Source of the DNA: Bacteroidales bacterium
GTDB lineage: Bacteria > Bacteroidota > Bacteroidia > Bacteroidales > P3
DNA length: 54,363 nucleotides
NCBI GenBank assembly: GCA_024400545.1
Contig: JAKSMO010000009.1
Span: 1 to 54,363 of the forward strand
Direction of reading: 5' to 3'
The translations under genes were made by a program, and so were the position numbers. Below the pieces are notes generated by a model that made no database searches, was not told the DNA's origin, and saw only the letters and a program-made list of their open reading frames with translations. Below, piece by piece: positions 45,250 to 54,337 of this stretch. Every line of letters begins with the position of its first letter. Positions within the stretch are counted from its first letter, which is position 1.

Positions 45250-47190
45250 ATGGTTTTAAGTGTCGTCATAGTCAACTACAATGTCAAGTACTTCCTTGAG
45301 CAATGTTTGGAATCTGTGTATAACAGTAACCTCAACTTACAGGAAGGCACCGACAAAACACTGGAGTTGGAGGTTTTTGTTGTTGATAATGCCTCGGTGG
45401 ATGGTTCGGTAGAGATGGTAAAAGAGAAATACCCACAAGTACGCTTGATTGCCAACACCGACAATGTGGGTTTTGCAAAAGCCAACAACCAAGCTTTGCG
45501 TATTGCAACGGGCGACTACATGCTGCTGCTGAATCCCGACACCGTGGTAGAGCGCGATACTTTTTGCAAATGCATCGATTTTTACACCACCCACCCCGAC
45601 TGCGGCGGCTTAGCCGTGAAAATGATTAACGGAGAGGGCACCTACCTCAAAGAGAGCAAACGTGGCTTTCCCACCCCTGCTACCTCGTTCTACAAGATTA
45701 GCGGACTCATACGCATATTTCCCCACTCACGACGATTTGCAGCTTATTACATGGGGCACTTGAGCGACAATGAGACCAACCAGGTGGATATTCTCCCTGG
45801 AGCATATTTGATGATAAGTCGGCAAGCCCTGGAAAAAGTAGGACTCCTTGACGAGAGCTATTTCATGTACGGTGAGGATATTGATTTCTCTTGGCGAATC
45901 AAATTGGCTGGCTATCAGAATTATTACTTTCCCGAAACGCGCATCATCCACTACAAAGGCGAATGCACCAAACATGGCAGCATGAACTATGTTTATACGT
46001 TCTATAATGCTATGTCTATTTTTGTAGAACGTTATTTTTCGGGTAGTAATGCGCGCATCTTCAACATGATGCTGCACCTTGCCATTTGGGGAAGAGCCTC
46101 GCTTTCGTGGATAAAGCGTTTGGTGCAGAACATTGCACTGCCTTTGACAGATTTTATGATTGCCTTCGCAGGCTTTTTGGCCATCAAGCATGTATGGGCT
46201 GCCGAATGGGCTGCGAATGTGAACTACTATCCCCCGGAATATACCTGGGTGGTGATACCCATATATATATTGCTGCTTATGTTGGGCAGTTGGATGTACG
46301 GAGGCTATGAACGCCCTGTGCGACTGATGCGCATAGTGAAAGGTATGGCCGTGGGCAGCACATTGTTGCTGGTGTTTTACTCCTTGCTTAACGAGACTCA
46401 GCGCTATTCAAGAGCCTTACTGCTATTGGGTTGCGCATGGACTATAGTATCTTCATTGGGTATTCGAGGCATCATGAGTCTGCTACATATCAAGGGTTAT
46501 GAATTGAAGACAAAAGCCTCCCGCACTTGTATTATAGTTGGCAGCAAACAGGAGTCGGAACGCGTTCGTCAACTATACGAGATGCTTGGCTGCGCTAAGA
46601 TAGCCACTGTGATGGACGAGAATACCGACTGCAACAAACTGAATGACACAATAATATGTTATAAAGCCGATGAGGTGATTTTTTGCAGTAAAGACCTCAG
46701 TATTAAACATATTATCGACCTTATGACTCAATTGGGTCAATTGTCCGGCCGACGCCAGCAGACTGAATTCAAAATTGTGCCCAGTGAGAGTGACTTCATC
46801 ATCGGCAGTAACAGTATCAACAGTTCAGAAGACTTATATACCGAAGAATTGCACACTATTGTTTCTTCGCTCAACAGGCGCAACAAACGGCTGCTGGACA
46901 TCTGTTTGGCTGTTTTTTCCCTCATATTTTCGCCCGTCCTTTTTTTGATACAACACCAAAAAGACCATTTCTTTGCCCATTGCTGGCAAGTGCTTTGCGG
47001 TAAAAAAACTTGGGTAGGAACCGAAGGAAACGAGACCCGACCTGGGATTTTTGCTCCCCAAAACGCACTTCCTGGCAAAGTGGACAATCTGAACGACGAC
47101 TTACGCCAACGCCTCGAACTGAGGTATCTGCGCAACTACAAACTATCTACCGACCTTCAAATCTTCTTCAAAAACATCCGTAACATTTAA
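45250..47190 (+). CDS. GT2 glycosyltransferase with membrane segments and a vestigial sugar-transferase tail
   Basis: The first 280 residues are a family 2 glycosyltransferase of the rhamnosyltransferase type (VLSVVIVNYNVKYFLEQCLE; NPDTVVERD as the DxD-like site; FMYGEDIDFSWRIK). Four to five membrane segments follow (about 300-400), then a Rossmann-like nucleotide-binding domain (TCIIVGSKQESERVRQLYE). The C-terminus resembles a shortened polyprenyl-phosphate sugar transferase (NKRLLDICLAVFSLIFSPVL) lacking the catalytic loop with conserved Arg/Glu residues. Total 646 residues. I use the ATG at 45250, not the TTG at 45247. Likely role: surface glycan synthesis. Confidence 0.8.
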   Translation: MVLSVVIVNYNVKYFLEQCLESVYNSNLNLQEGTDKTLELEVFVVDNASVDGSVEMVKEKYPQVRLIANTDNVGFAKANNQALRIATGDYMLLLNPDTVVERDTFCKCIDFYTTHPDCGGLAVKMINGEGTYLKESKRGFPTPATSFYKISGLIRIFPHSRRFAAYYMGHLSDNETNQVDILPGAYLMISRQALEKVGLLDESYFMYGEDIDFSWRIKLAGYQNYYFPETRIIHYKGECTKHGSMNYVYTFYNAMSIFVERYFSGSNARIFNMMLHLAIWGRASLSWIKRLVQNIALPLTDFMIAFAGFLAIKHVWAAEWAANVNYYPPEYTWVVIPIYILLLMLGSWMYGGYERPVRLMRIVKGMAVGSTLLLVFYSLLNETQRYSRALLLLGCAWTIVSSLGIRGIMSLLHIKGYELKTKASRTCIIVGSKQESERVRQLYEMLGCAKIATVMDENTDCNKLNDTIICYKADEVIFCSKDLSIKHIIDLMTQLGQLSGRRQQTEFKIVPSESDFIIGSNSINSSEDLYTEELHTIVSSLNRRNKRLLDICLAVFSLIFSPVLFLIQHQKDHFFAHCWQVLCGKKTWVGTEGNETRPGIFAPQNALPGKVDNLNDDLRQRLELRYLRNYKLSTDLQIFFKNIRNI

Positions 47191-47194
47191 TATC

Positions 47195-47896
47195 ATGAAA
47201 AAGTTAGCACATATTTTACTCCTTGCCCTGGCAATGATATGCGCATCCAATGCCACTGCCCAACGCATACACGGTTATGTTAACGCTGGTATGGCAGGTG
47301 CAGAAATCGAGGGCGACGAGTTAAAAGGAATGAAACATTGGGGTTTTACCGGAGGTGTGGGTGCTATTGCCCAAATCACCGACAATGGAATGTTCAGCCT
47401 TGCAATAGAAGCTGATTACAGCTGCCGTGGCGTAACTAACCGCCAGACGGTAAAAGAAAATTACTATAATATTCTGATGGACCTTCATTATGTTGACATT
47501 CCGCTTACGTTTTTTTATCACGATCCATACGGCGGACTCAACATTGGATTGGGTTTTGTTTACGGCCGATTGGTATCGCAGCCCAGTGGCCAAATACGAT
47601 ACAATCCCAATTTTTTTGTGCCCGACACGACCAACATGATGTTTCTCAAAAATGATTTTTCACCTGCTATTGAGATTCGATTCGATGTTTGGCGCGGTTT
47701 GCAATTCAGCGCTCGATACCAGTATTCTCTGCTAAAAGTGAAAGAAAATTGGATGTTTCATGATGTTGCAAACAACAAGACTTGGTATAACGACTGCTAC
47801 AACTCTTCGCTCCTGCTGCGCCTAATCTGGCAGTTTGGCGATGACGACACCTATACCGGACACAAGAAAGGCAAAAAAAGCAAACGTCGCTATTAA
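47195..47896 (+). CDS. Outer-membrane beta-barrel protein (PorT/OmpA-like fold)
   Basis: The 233-residue protein has a signal peptide (MKKLAHILLLALAMICASNATA) and alternating amphipathic strands with aromatic ends: LAIEADYSCRG, VDIPLTFFYHDPYGGLNIGL, and FSARYQYSLLKV. This is typical of small Bacteroidota outer-membrane barrels such as PorT-like proteins. The tail is Lys-rich (KKGKKSKRR), unlike the usual barrel-ending Phe. It starts 4 bp after the glycosyltransferase stop. Function not assignable. Confidence 0.72.
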   Translation: MKKLAHILLLALAMICASNATAQRIHGYVNAGMAGAEIEGDELKGMKHWGFTGGVGAIAQITDNGMFSLAIEADYSCRGVTNRQTVKENYYNILMDLHYVDIPLTFFYHDPYGGLNIGLGFVYGRLVSQPSGQIRYNPNFFVPDTTNMMFLKNDFSPAIEIRFDVWRGLQFSARYQYSLLKVKENWMFHDVANNKTWYNDCYNSSLLLRLIWQFGDDDTYTGHKKGKKSKRRY

Positions 47897-47906
47897 TTTT
47901 GGATCC

Positions 47907-48329
47907 ATGAAGATAGCATTATTCCCAGGCTCTTTCGATCCCATTACATTGGGCCACAAAGCCATTGTTGAACGTGCGCTGGCATTATTCGACAAAGTGA
48001 TTGTTGCGGTAGGTGTCAATAGTGAAAAAAAATACATGTTTTCCACCGAGCAACGTGTAGCGAGGATTAACGAAATGTTTGCCAACGAGTCACGAGTGGA
48101 GGCCAAAGAATACTACGGAATGACTATCGATTTCTGTCACGAAGTAGGTGCCCAGTTTATCGTGCGGGGTATCCGCAATGCCCAAGATCTCGAATATGAG
48201 CAAACCATTGCTGCCGTCAATCAAAAGCTAGACCCTTCGATTGATACTGTTATTCTGCTTGCCGACTTGCAACACCGAGATATCAGCAGCACCCTTGAGC
48301 GAGAAAAACTAACACACTGTCATCAATAA
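47907..48329 (+). CDS. coaD: Phosphopantetheine adenylyltransferase, slightly short at the C-terminus
   Basis: From the ATG at 47907 the protein starts MKIALFPGSFDPITLGHKAI with the nucleotidylyl-transferase HxGH motif (TLGH), and has FIVRGIRNAQDLEYE and DISSTLERE, the ISSTxxR motif of CoaD. At 140 residues it lacks the last 12-15 residues (hydrophobic C-terminal helix) usual in Bacteroidota. It makes dephospho-CoA from 4'-phosphopantetheine and ATP, the fourth step of CoA synthesis. The junction with recG is abnormal on both sides (see findings). Confidence 0.9.
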   Translation: MKIALFPGSFDPITLGHKAIVERALALFDKVIVAVGVNSEKKYMFSTEQRVARINEMFANESRVEAKEYYGMTIDFCHEVGAQFIVRGIRNAQDLEYEQTIAAVNQKLDPSIDTVILLADLQHRDISSTLEREKLTHCHQ

Positions 48330-48344
48330 AAATCATATCACACC

Positions 48345-50432
48345 ATCAACAGAGAAATAATATATCTGAAAGGAGTTGGCCCACAGAAAGCCGACATTCT
48401 CGCCAAAGAACTTGCCATACATACCTTTGACGACCTTCTGCATTATTTCCCGTTCAGAATGGTCGATCGGTCGAAAGTAAGCCACCTCAACAATTTCGAC
48501 CCCAACGAACCATATCTTGTTTTTCGTGGACGGATTACCGAGATGCACTCCATCACTACCGGACGCTCGGTACGATTGGAAGCCACCTTCTGCGATGGCA
48601 CAGGATCTATGACACTCGTTTGGTTTCAAGGCATTAACTGGATAAAAGATTATATAAAACCCAACATTATCTATAATGTTATGGGCAAGCCAACCATGTT
48701 TGGCTCCACACTCCAAATAGCCCACCCTGATATTGAAGCCGCTCCTGCAAGCGACCAAGCTCTCCCACATGCCTTTCTGCCAGTTTACCATTCTACCGAA
48801 AAAGCTAAAGCAAAAGGTATCACCACCAAAGCAATAGCTAGAATGACTGAGAACCTACTTGCTGTCATGCCTCCATACCTTCCCGAAACTCTGCCGCAAA
48901 ACATTATTGCCAAATATCATTTGATGGGACGCACACAGGCTTTGCGGAATATGCACTACCCCGAGACCATTGAACTTTGGCAACAAGCGGTATATCGTGA
49001 GAAGTTCGAGGAGCTTTTTTATCATCAACTGGACTTTCAATATTCAAGAACTTCACGATTAAGAAGCTCCATTGGTCGAATTTTTGGCGTTGTGGGAGAA
49101 AAATTCAATCAATTCTACAACACAAAACTTCCTTTTCCGCTCACAGGAGCACAAAAAAGAGTTATCAAGGAGATTCGCGCCGATATGCGTAGTGGCCGAC
49201 AAATGAATCGGTTGCTGCAAGGCGACGTGGGCAGCGGCAAGACGCTGGTGGCATTAATGACTATTCTCATTGCCCTCGACAACAATTGCCAGGCTTGCTT
49301 AATGGCACCTACAGAGATTCTTGCCACCCAACATTTTCTCAATTTTCAGAAAATGCTCGACGGACTTGACATCCGTGTGGAGCTACTTGTAGGATCAATC
49401 AAGGCAAGTCAAAAAAGGAAAATAAAGCAGCAGTTGGCCGAAGGTCAGATAGATATTCTTATCGGTACTCACGCACTTATCGAAAAGGATGTAATATTCA
49501 AACAATTGGGATATGTTGTCATTGACGAACAACATCGATTTGGCGTTGAGCAACGCGCTAAATTGTGGGCTAAAGCAGTTGTGCCACCCCATATCTTGGT
49601 GATGACAGCAACTCCAATACCTCGCACCTTGGCCATGACACTTTACGCCGACCTAGATTGCTCAATAATTGACGAACTGCCACCAGGACGCCAGCCTATA
49701 CAAACCACGCATGGCACTGATGCCCACAGATTGTTATTATTTAATTTCATGCGCCAACAAATTGAGCTCGGGCGCCAGGTATATGTTGTTTATCCGCTTA
49801 TCAACGAAAGTGAAAAAAGCGATTTGAAAGACCTAATGGATGGCTATGAAAGTCTTTCACGCAGTTTCCCTATGCCGCAATACCAGCTGAGTATTGTGCA
49901 TGGTCAGATGCCGGCTGAAGCCAAGGCCTATGAGATGGACCGATTCAAACGAGGCGAAACAAACATAATGGTCTCCACTACAGTAATTGAGGTGGGCGTG
50001 GATGTGCCCAACGCCACAGTAATGGTAATCGAAAACGCCGAACGGTTCGGGCTCAGTCAACTACACCAACTCCGCGGACGTGTGGGACGAGGTGGAGGAC
50101 AGTCATACTGCATCCTGATGACCAAAGACGAACTCAGTCGCACCAGCCAACAACGCATTCAAACCATGTGTGCAACGACTGATGGTTTCGCTATAGCCGA
50201 AGCCGACTTAAAACTCCGCGGTCCTGGCGATCTGCAAGGTTTACAACAAAGTGGTATGCTGGAAATGAAGTTGGCCGATTTGGTTGACGACGAACCCCTT
50301 GTTTGCGCCACCCGCGATGAAATCCATGCCATACTTGAAATAGACCCAGAGTTGCAACTTCCCGAAAACCAAATGCTACTCCAACATATCTCAATCAACA
50401 AACTACTTCCCCATTGGGACAAAATTAGCTAA
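48345..50432 (+). CDS. recG: ATP-dependent DNA helicase RecG, start codon unclear
   Basis: The protein has the RecG wedge/OB domain (FRGRITEMHSI), helicase motifs LLQGDVGSGKTLVAL, VIDEQHRFGVEQR (DEQH), MTATPIPRTLA, STTVIEVGVDVPNATVM and QLRGRVGRGG. It remodels stalled forks and recombination intermediates. The first ATG is at 48459, but the frame upstream codes for NREIIYLKGVGPQKADIL and DDLLHYFPFR, conserved RecG N-terminal sequence. No ATG, GTG or TTG is present between the in-frame stop at 48327 and that homology. ATC at 48345 would give M-NREIIYLKGVG and a normal 695 residues. Either a rare start, a small deletion or a sequence error applies. Confidence 0.9.
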   Translation: MNREIIYLKGVGPQKADILAKELAIHTFDDLLHYFPFRMVDRSKVSHLNNFDPNEPYLVFRGRITEMHSITTGRSVRLEATFCDGTGSMTLVWFQGINWIKDYIKPNIIYNVMGKPTMFGSTLQIAHPDIEAAPASDQALPHAFLPVYHSTEKAKAKGITTKAIARMTENLLAVMPPYLPETLPQNIIAKYHLMGRTQALRNMHYPETIELWQQAVYREKFEELFYHQLDFQYSRTSRLRSSIGRIFGVVGEKFNQFYNTKLPFPLTGAQKRVIKEIRADMRSGRQMNRLLQGDVGSGKTLVALMTILIALDNNCQACLMAPTEILATQHFLNFQKMLDGLDIRVELLVGSIKASQKRKIKQQLAEGQIDILIGTHALIEKDVIFKQLGYVVIDEQHRFGVEQRAKLWAKAVVPPHILVMTATPIPRTLAMTLYADLDCSIIDELPPGRQPIQTTHGTDAHRLLLFNFMRQQIELGRQVYVVYPLINESEKSDLKDLMDGYESLSRSFPMPQYQLSIVHGQMPAEAKAYEMDRFKRGETNIMVSTTVIEVGVDVPNATVMVIENAERFGLSQLHQLRGRVGRGGGQSYCILMTKDELSRTSQQRIQTMCATTDGFAIAEADLKLRGPGDLQGLQQSGMLEMKLADLVDDEPLVCATRDEIHAILEIDPELQLPENQMLLQHISINKLLPHWDKIS

Positions 50433-50439
50433 TCTAACA

Positions 50440-50820
50440 ATGACACTCAAAGCAATACAAGGCGATACACTCTCCTCTGGCGAGCTCAAACTTTACGGGT
50501 TTAATGAAAACGAACAACCCGTTGGATGCATTGAACTCTACAACTACGACCCCATCAATCGGCGTTCTGCCGTGGGTATTGTGGTAAGCAATGAATTTCG
50601 CCACCAAGGATACGGTAAGGCCATGGTAGCAGAACTAACCAACTTCTGCAAGCACAACACGTCACTCCATCAGCTTTATGCTGATATTGCTGCCACCAAT
50701 GCACCCAGCATCCATATATTTTCCAGTGCAGGCTACCAGCATTGCGCCACACTCAAAGATTGGGTGATGCGGGGCGAGAATTATATCGACACATATCGAT
50801 TCCAACTTATTCTTAATTAA
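50440..50820 (+). CDS. GNAT-family N-acetyltransferase
   Basis: The 126-residue protein has the acetyl-CoA-binding loop EFRHQGYGKAMV (RxxGxG/A) and the late IHIFSSAGYQHCATLKDW segment typical of GNAT proteins modifying small molecules or peptide amines. It starts 7 bp after recG and is likely in the same transcript. Substrate unknown. Confidence 0.88.
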   Translation: MTLKAIQGDTLSSGELKLYGFNENEQPVGCIELYNYDPINRRSAVGIVVSNEFRHQGYGKAMVAELTNFCKHNTSLHQLYADIAATNAPSIHIFSSAGYQHCATLKDWVMRGENYIDTYRFQLILN

Positions 50821-50829
50821 TAATCCTTT

Positions 50830-51846
50830 ATGAAAAAAATCTACAAGATTTTGATTTACGCTGTAGCCGGACTAATGATACTGCTGGTCTCTGGCCTTAT
50901 CATGCTTCGAAGTCAACATCTTCACATCAGTGAAGACACGCGCATATACATCCCCAATCAAGCATCGTATAATGATTTATTAGACACACTATCCACCCAC
51001 AACTGCTTACCTAATAAAGCCTTTTTTGGCACTGTGGCTCGAGTACGAGGACTCAACAACCACATTAAGCCTGGCAGCTATGTTCTCCATCCCAAGATGA
51101 GTGTAGTCAGTGTTGTCCAAAACCTGTACAATGGCAACCAAACTCCTATTCGACTCACAATACCAAAGAAACGCACACCCGAGCAGCTATGCCAATATTT
51201 AGGTCAAAAGCTCGCAATGGATGCGGACTCATTACTTACTTTAATCACTAGCGATAGCATTTGTCAAATTTATAACGAAACTCCAGCCACGATAATCGGC
51301 CTTTTCACACAAAACACCTATGAAGTTTATTGGACCATCTCGCCACAAGGACTGTTAGACCGCATGAAACGAGAGAGTGATACCTTTTGGGCATCACGCC
51401 AATCGCAACTCCAGGCGCTACAAATGACTCGGCAACAAGTACTCACCATAGCGTCTATTGTTGATGAAGAAACCAATTGTAACGAGGAGAAAGCCGACAT
51501 AGCATCCGTTTACTTGAATCGTTACCGTATAGGTATGCCCTTACAGGCCGACCCCACAGTAAAATATGCTATCGGAGATTTCAGTATCCGACGTATTATG
51601 GGATCTATGCTTAAAATTGATAGTCCTTACAATACTTACCTTTATTCTTCACTACCACCAGGGCCCATCTGTATTCCCGCTGTTTCGTCTATTGATGCAG
51701 TGCTCAAAAACAAGAAAACCGACTATTTTTTCTTCTGTGCTAAGGAAGATTTTAGTGGAAGACATAATTTTTCTTCAACAATTTTACAACACCAAATCAA
51801 TGCTCAAAAATTCCATAAAGCATTGAACGAAAGAAATATAAAGTAA
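50830..51846 (+). CDS. mltG: MltG, endolytic murein transglycosylase
   Basis: The 338-residue protein has one N-terminal membrane helix (residues 7-27), then a YceG/MltG domain with a LysM-like subdomain. The catalytic Glu is in IASIVDEETNCNEEKADIAS (usually IASIVExE), followed by VYLNRYRIGMPLQADPTVKYA and SPYNTYLYSSLPPGPICIP. It cleaves nascent glycan strands to set their length. The Glu-Glu pair is preceded by Asp, as in other Bacteroidota. Confidence 0.94.
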   Translation: MKKIYKILIYAVAGLMILLVSGLIMLRSQHLHISEDTRIYIPNQASYNDLLDTLSTHNCLPNKAFFGTVARVRGLNNHIKPGSYVLHPKMSVVSVVQNLYNGNQTPIRLTIPKKRTPEQLCQYLGQKLAMDADSLLTLITSDSICQIYNETPATIIGLFTQNTYEVYWTISPQGLLDRMKRESDTFWASRQSQLQALQMTRQQVLTIASIVDEETNCNEEKADIASVYLNRYRIGMPLQADPTVKYAIGDFSIRRIMGSMLKIDSPYNTYLYSSLPPGPICIPAVSSIDAVLKNKKTDYFFFCAKEDFSGRHNFSSTILQHQINAQKFHKALNERNIK

Positions 51847-51918
51847 TTTGAATTTTTACAATTGTAAACAAAAGAAGAAAAAAATTAAAAAAAAGTTTTG
51901 TAATTTAAAAAAAAGTCG

Positions 51919-51927
51919 TACTTTTGC
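51919..51927 (+). promoter_or_regulatory. Promoter element of the SRP RNA gene
   Basis: TACTTTTGC fits TAnnTTTGC and lies 5 bp before the first base of the folded SRP RNA, which calibrates start-site spacing in this window. Confidence 0.75.
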
Positions 51928-51931
51928 AATT

Positions 51932-52027
51932 GGGTAAGTCTTATACGACCAGCTCCCATTGAATCCCCCAGGGTAGGAATACAGCAAGGGTGTTTGGTTG
52001 TAGCGGTGCGATATAAATAGCTTACCC
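51932..52027 (+). ncRNA. ffs: Signal recognition particle RNA (small bacterial 4.5S type)
   Basis: The ends GGGTAAG (51932-51938) and CTTACCC (52021-52027) pair perfectly and are followed by a run of seven Ts. The apical part contains CCCAGGGTAGGAATACAGCA, matching the conserved Ffh-binding loops (GGAA-type tetraloop region and AGCA asymmetric loop) of bacterial SRP RNA. Length of about 96 nt is normal. It guides Ffh-dependent targeting of membrane proteins. Confidence 0.9.
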
Positions 52028-52034
52028 TTTTTTT
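52021..52034 (+). terminator. Terminator of the SRP RNA
   Basis: The 3' strand of the closing helix is followed directly by TTTTTTT, so the terminal stem itself serves as the intrinsic terminator. Confidence 0.7.
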
Positions 52035-52042
52035 GTGCATAT

Positions 52043-52864
52043 ATGTCAACATCGATTATACTAGCTTATTTACTCATCATTGTTGGAGTTATTGTGTGGG
52101 TTATTCTAATGCCCCGACACAAACAAATCCCGCAACAGATAATGAACTACATCACCATCTTTGGTGGTGCTTTTCTATTTGCGTCCTGTTTCATTAACCT
52201 GGTTCCACACATTTTCATTGGAGAAGATCCCTATCGATTCGTAACCCCTAACCTACATTTTAAGGTTGCAGCAGCAGTCATGCTAGGATTCCTCATCCAG
52301 CTTATGCTGGAGCAACTCACCAAAGGAGTCGAGCATGGCCACAACCATTGCCCTTGCTGCGAAGACGAGATCGAGCATCACCATCATCAGCCACATCCGG
52401 GCCATTGCCACCATAACAGTCATATACATCCCACGGCAGGCTTGTTGATTGGCCTATCCCTTCACGCATTCTTAGAGGGTATGCCACTAGTTGACCTTGA
52501 TGGTGATATTCACCAAGGACTACTCTATGGTATAGTCCTCCACAATATACCCATCGCCTTGGTTCTCGTAGGACTCTTTATGAGCAACAAATATTCTCTG
52601 TTAAAATCATTTGGTCTGCTCATGATTTTCGCCATTATGACTCCGTTAGGATCCTTATGCAACAACTACCTTCTGCCACAAAACGAAGTGCTACAGAACG
52701 TAATTATGGCCGTTGTGGTAGGCATACTGCTGCATGTTTCGGTCAGCATACTTTTCGACCACGACCACAATACATTTTCTTGGACCAAACTTTGCATAAT
52801 CCTTATAGCATTCATCGCAGCCTACTTCACACCTGGCTGTCCTGAAATATATCCAATTTTCTAA
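52043..52864 (+). CDS. ZIP-family metal transporter
   Basis: The 273-residue membrane protein has about seven to eight hydrophobic segments and a His-rich cytoplasmic loop (EHGHNHCPCCEDEIEHHHHQ). The ZIP core motifs follow: GLLIGLSLHAFLEGMPL (helix IV metal site His, Glu) and GIVLHNIPIALVLVGLF (helix V HxxP). It would import zinc or iron. The start lies only 15 bp past the SRP RNA, so it probably depends on readthrough or an unseen promoter. Confidence 0.9.
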   Translation: MSTSIILAYLLIIVGVIVWVILMPRHKQIPQQIMNYITIFGGAFLFASCFINLVPHIFIGEDPYRFVTPNLHFKVAAAVMLGFLIQLMLEQLTKGVEHGHNHCPCCEDEIEHHHHQPHPGHCHHNSHIHPTAGLLIGLSLHAFLEGMPLVDLDGDIHQGLLYGIVLHNIPIALVLVGLFMSNKYSLLKSFGLLMIFAIMTPLGSLCNNYLLPQNEVLQNVIMAVVVGILLHVSVSILFDHDHNTFSWTKLCIILIAFIAAYFTPGCPEIYPIF

Positions 52865-52868
52865 TCTC

Positions 52869-53978
52869 ATGACTACGCAAGAAAGCATCAAAGACCTCAT
52901 AGAACGCAAAGATACTTTGCGAAAATTTTTAAATATTGATACACTGCAAAGCCAAATAGCTGAAGAAGAAAAAAAGACAGAAGACCCTGACTTTTGGAAC
53001 ACTCCCAAAGAAGCACAAAAGATCATGAAAGCAATTCAAGGAAAAAAATCTTGGGTTACAGCTTTCAACGAAGTCAACGGAAGTTGCGATGACTTGCAGG
53101 TATTGGCTGAGTTTTTTGAAAGCGGAGATGCAACAGAAGAAGAAGTATTAGAACAGTTAGCTACTACACAGGCATTAGTTGAAGCCCTTGAGTTGAAAAA
53201 TATGTTGCAGGGGGAAAGCGACCATTTTGCAGCAGTACTCTCCATTAATGCAGGCGCAGGAGGAGTTGAAGCGCAAGACTGGGCAGAAATGCTTATGCGC
53301 ATGTATATCCGATATGCCGAAACTCACAACTATAAAGTAGCAATTTCAAACAGTCTGGATGGTGAAGGCGCAGGAATCAAGAGCGTGACCATGCAAATAG
53401 AAGGTGACTATGCGTTTGGCTATTTAAAAAGCGAAACCGGAGTACACCGCCTAGTTCGCGTAAGTCCTTTTAACGCACAAGGAAAACGCATGACCTCCTT
53501 CGCATCAGTAAGCGTAACACCTCTCGTGGATGATACAATTGAGGTAGTCGTTGATATGTCGCGCCTTTCTTGGGATACCTTCCGTAGCGGTGGTGCCGGT
53601 GGTCAGAACGTAAATAAAGTAGAGAGTGGAGTAAGACTACGCTACCAATACAAAGACCCTTATACCGGAGAGGAAGAAGAAATACTTATTGAGAACACTG
53701 AGACACGCGATCAGCCCAAAAATAAAGAGAATGCGATGCGCCTTTTACGTTCACAACTCTATGAACGTGAGCTACAACACCGCATGGAAGAACAAGCTAA
53801 GATTAAAGCCAGCCAAAAGAAGATAGAATGGGGATCACAAATACGTAGCTACGTCATGGATGACCGTCGCGTAAAGGATCATCGAACAAACTATCAAACA
53901 GGTGATGTGATGGGCGTTATGGATGGCAAAATAGACAACTTCATCAAAGCATACCTCATGGAGTTTGGCGGAGAATAA
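52869..53978 (+). CDS. prfB: Peptide chain release factor 2
   Basis: The 369-residue protein has the RF2 recognition motif SPF (LVRVSPFNAQGKRMTSF) and the catalytic loop SGGAGGQNVNKVESGVRL containing GGQ. It releases peptides at UGA and UAA. The whole length is in one frame from the ATG at 52869, so the programmed +1 frameshift used by many bacteria for RF2 autoregulation is not present. It starts four bases after the ZIP gene. Confidence 0.96.
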   Translation: MTTQESIKDLIERKDTLRKFLNIDTLQSQIAEEEKKTEDPDFWNTPKEAQKIMKAIQGKKSWVTAFNEVNGSCDDLQVLAEFFESGDATEEEVLEQLATTQALVEALELKNMLQGESDHFAAVLSINAGAGGVEAQDWAEMLMRMYIRYAETHNYKVAISNSLDGEGAGIKSVTMQIEGDYAFGYLKSETGVHRLVRVSPFNAQGKRMTSFASVSVTPLVDDTIEVVVDMSRLSWDTFRSGGAGGQNVNKVESGVRLRYQYKDPYTGEEEEILIENTETRDQPKNKENAMRLLRSQLYERELQHRMEEQAKIKASQKKIEWGSQIRSYVMDDRRVKDHRTNYQTGDVMGVMDGKIDNFIKAYLMEFGGE

Positions 53979-54003
53979 GAACAACAATGCCATAGAATAA
54001 CAG

Positions 54004-54033
54004 AAAAGAGTCATAAAAATGACTCTTTTTTTT
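54004..54033 (+). terminator. Intrinsic terminator after prfB
   Basis: AAAAGAGTCAT (54004-54014) pairs with ATGACTCTTTT (54019-54029), followed by more Ts. It begins 25 bp after the prfB stop. Confidence 0.88.
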
Positions 54034-54296
54034 ATTATCTATTTAAAGAAATAGAATATATCAAAAAAAAGACAGTAAAATAATAAAGAGCAGTGAACTA
54101 TAAGAAACCAAATGAAGGAAACCGTCAACCGAGGAGAGGATAATCACTTTATAAATTCAAGTAAACGAAGCAAACGGAATACATTTATAACTAAATACAG
54201 AGCATTTCATACAAAGATGACATCTAGCTAATCCCCACAATCAGCCAGAAGCCACCTTCTCGTCAGCATCAGTAGTGAGGAATCGGCAAATTACTT
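54005..54296 (-). ncRNA. Possible minus-strand small RNA
   Basis: A promoter on the minus strand (54303-54311) points leftwards into a gap with no ORF of any size I would trust. The first 75 nt of the transcript could fold: a segment at 54278-54290 (minus) can pair imperfectly with 54230-54241 (GTGGGGATTAGC), enclosing an AGAAG/CTTCT hairpin. The prfB terminator read backwards could end it, giving about 290 nt. No family is recognised; a 6S-like RNA or simple leader relic are alternatives. Confidence 0.3.
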
Positions 54297-54302
54297 CCGC
54301 CT

Positions 54303-54311
54303 GCAAATATA
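54303..54311 (-). promoter_or_regulatory. Minus-strand promoter element
   Basis: The minus strand reads TATATTTGC, a perfect TAnnTTTGC, following a T tract. No gene start is found downstream in the window. Confidence 0.55.
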
Positions 54312-54337
54312 CGAAAAAAACTCAGAAAAACAAAAAA

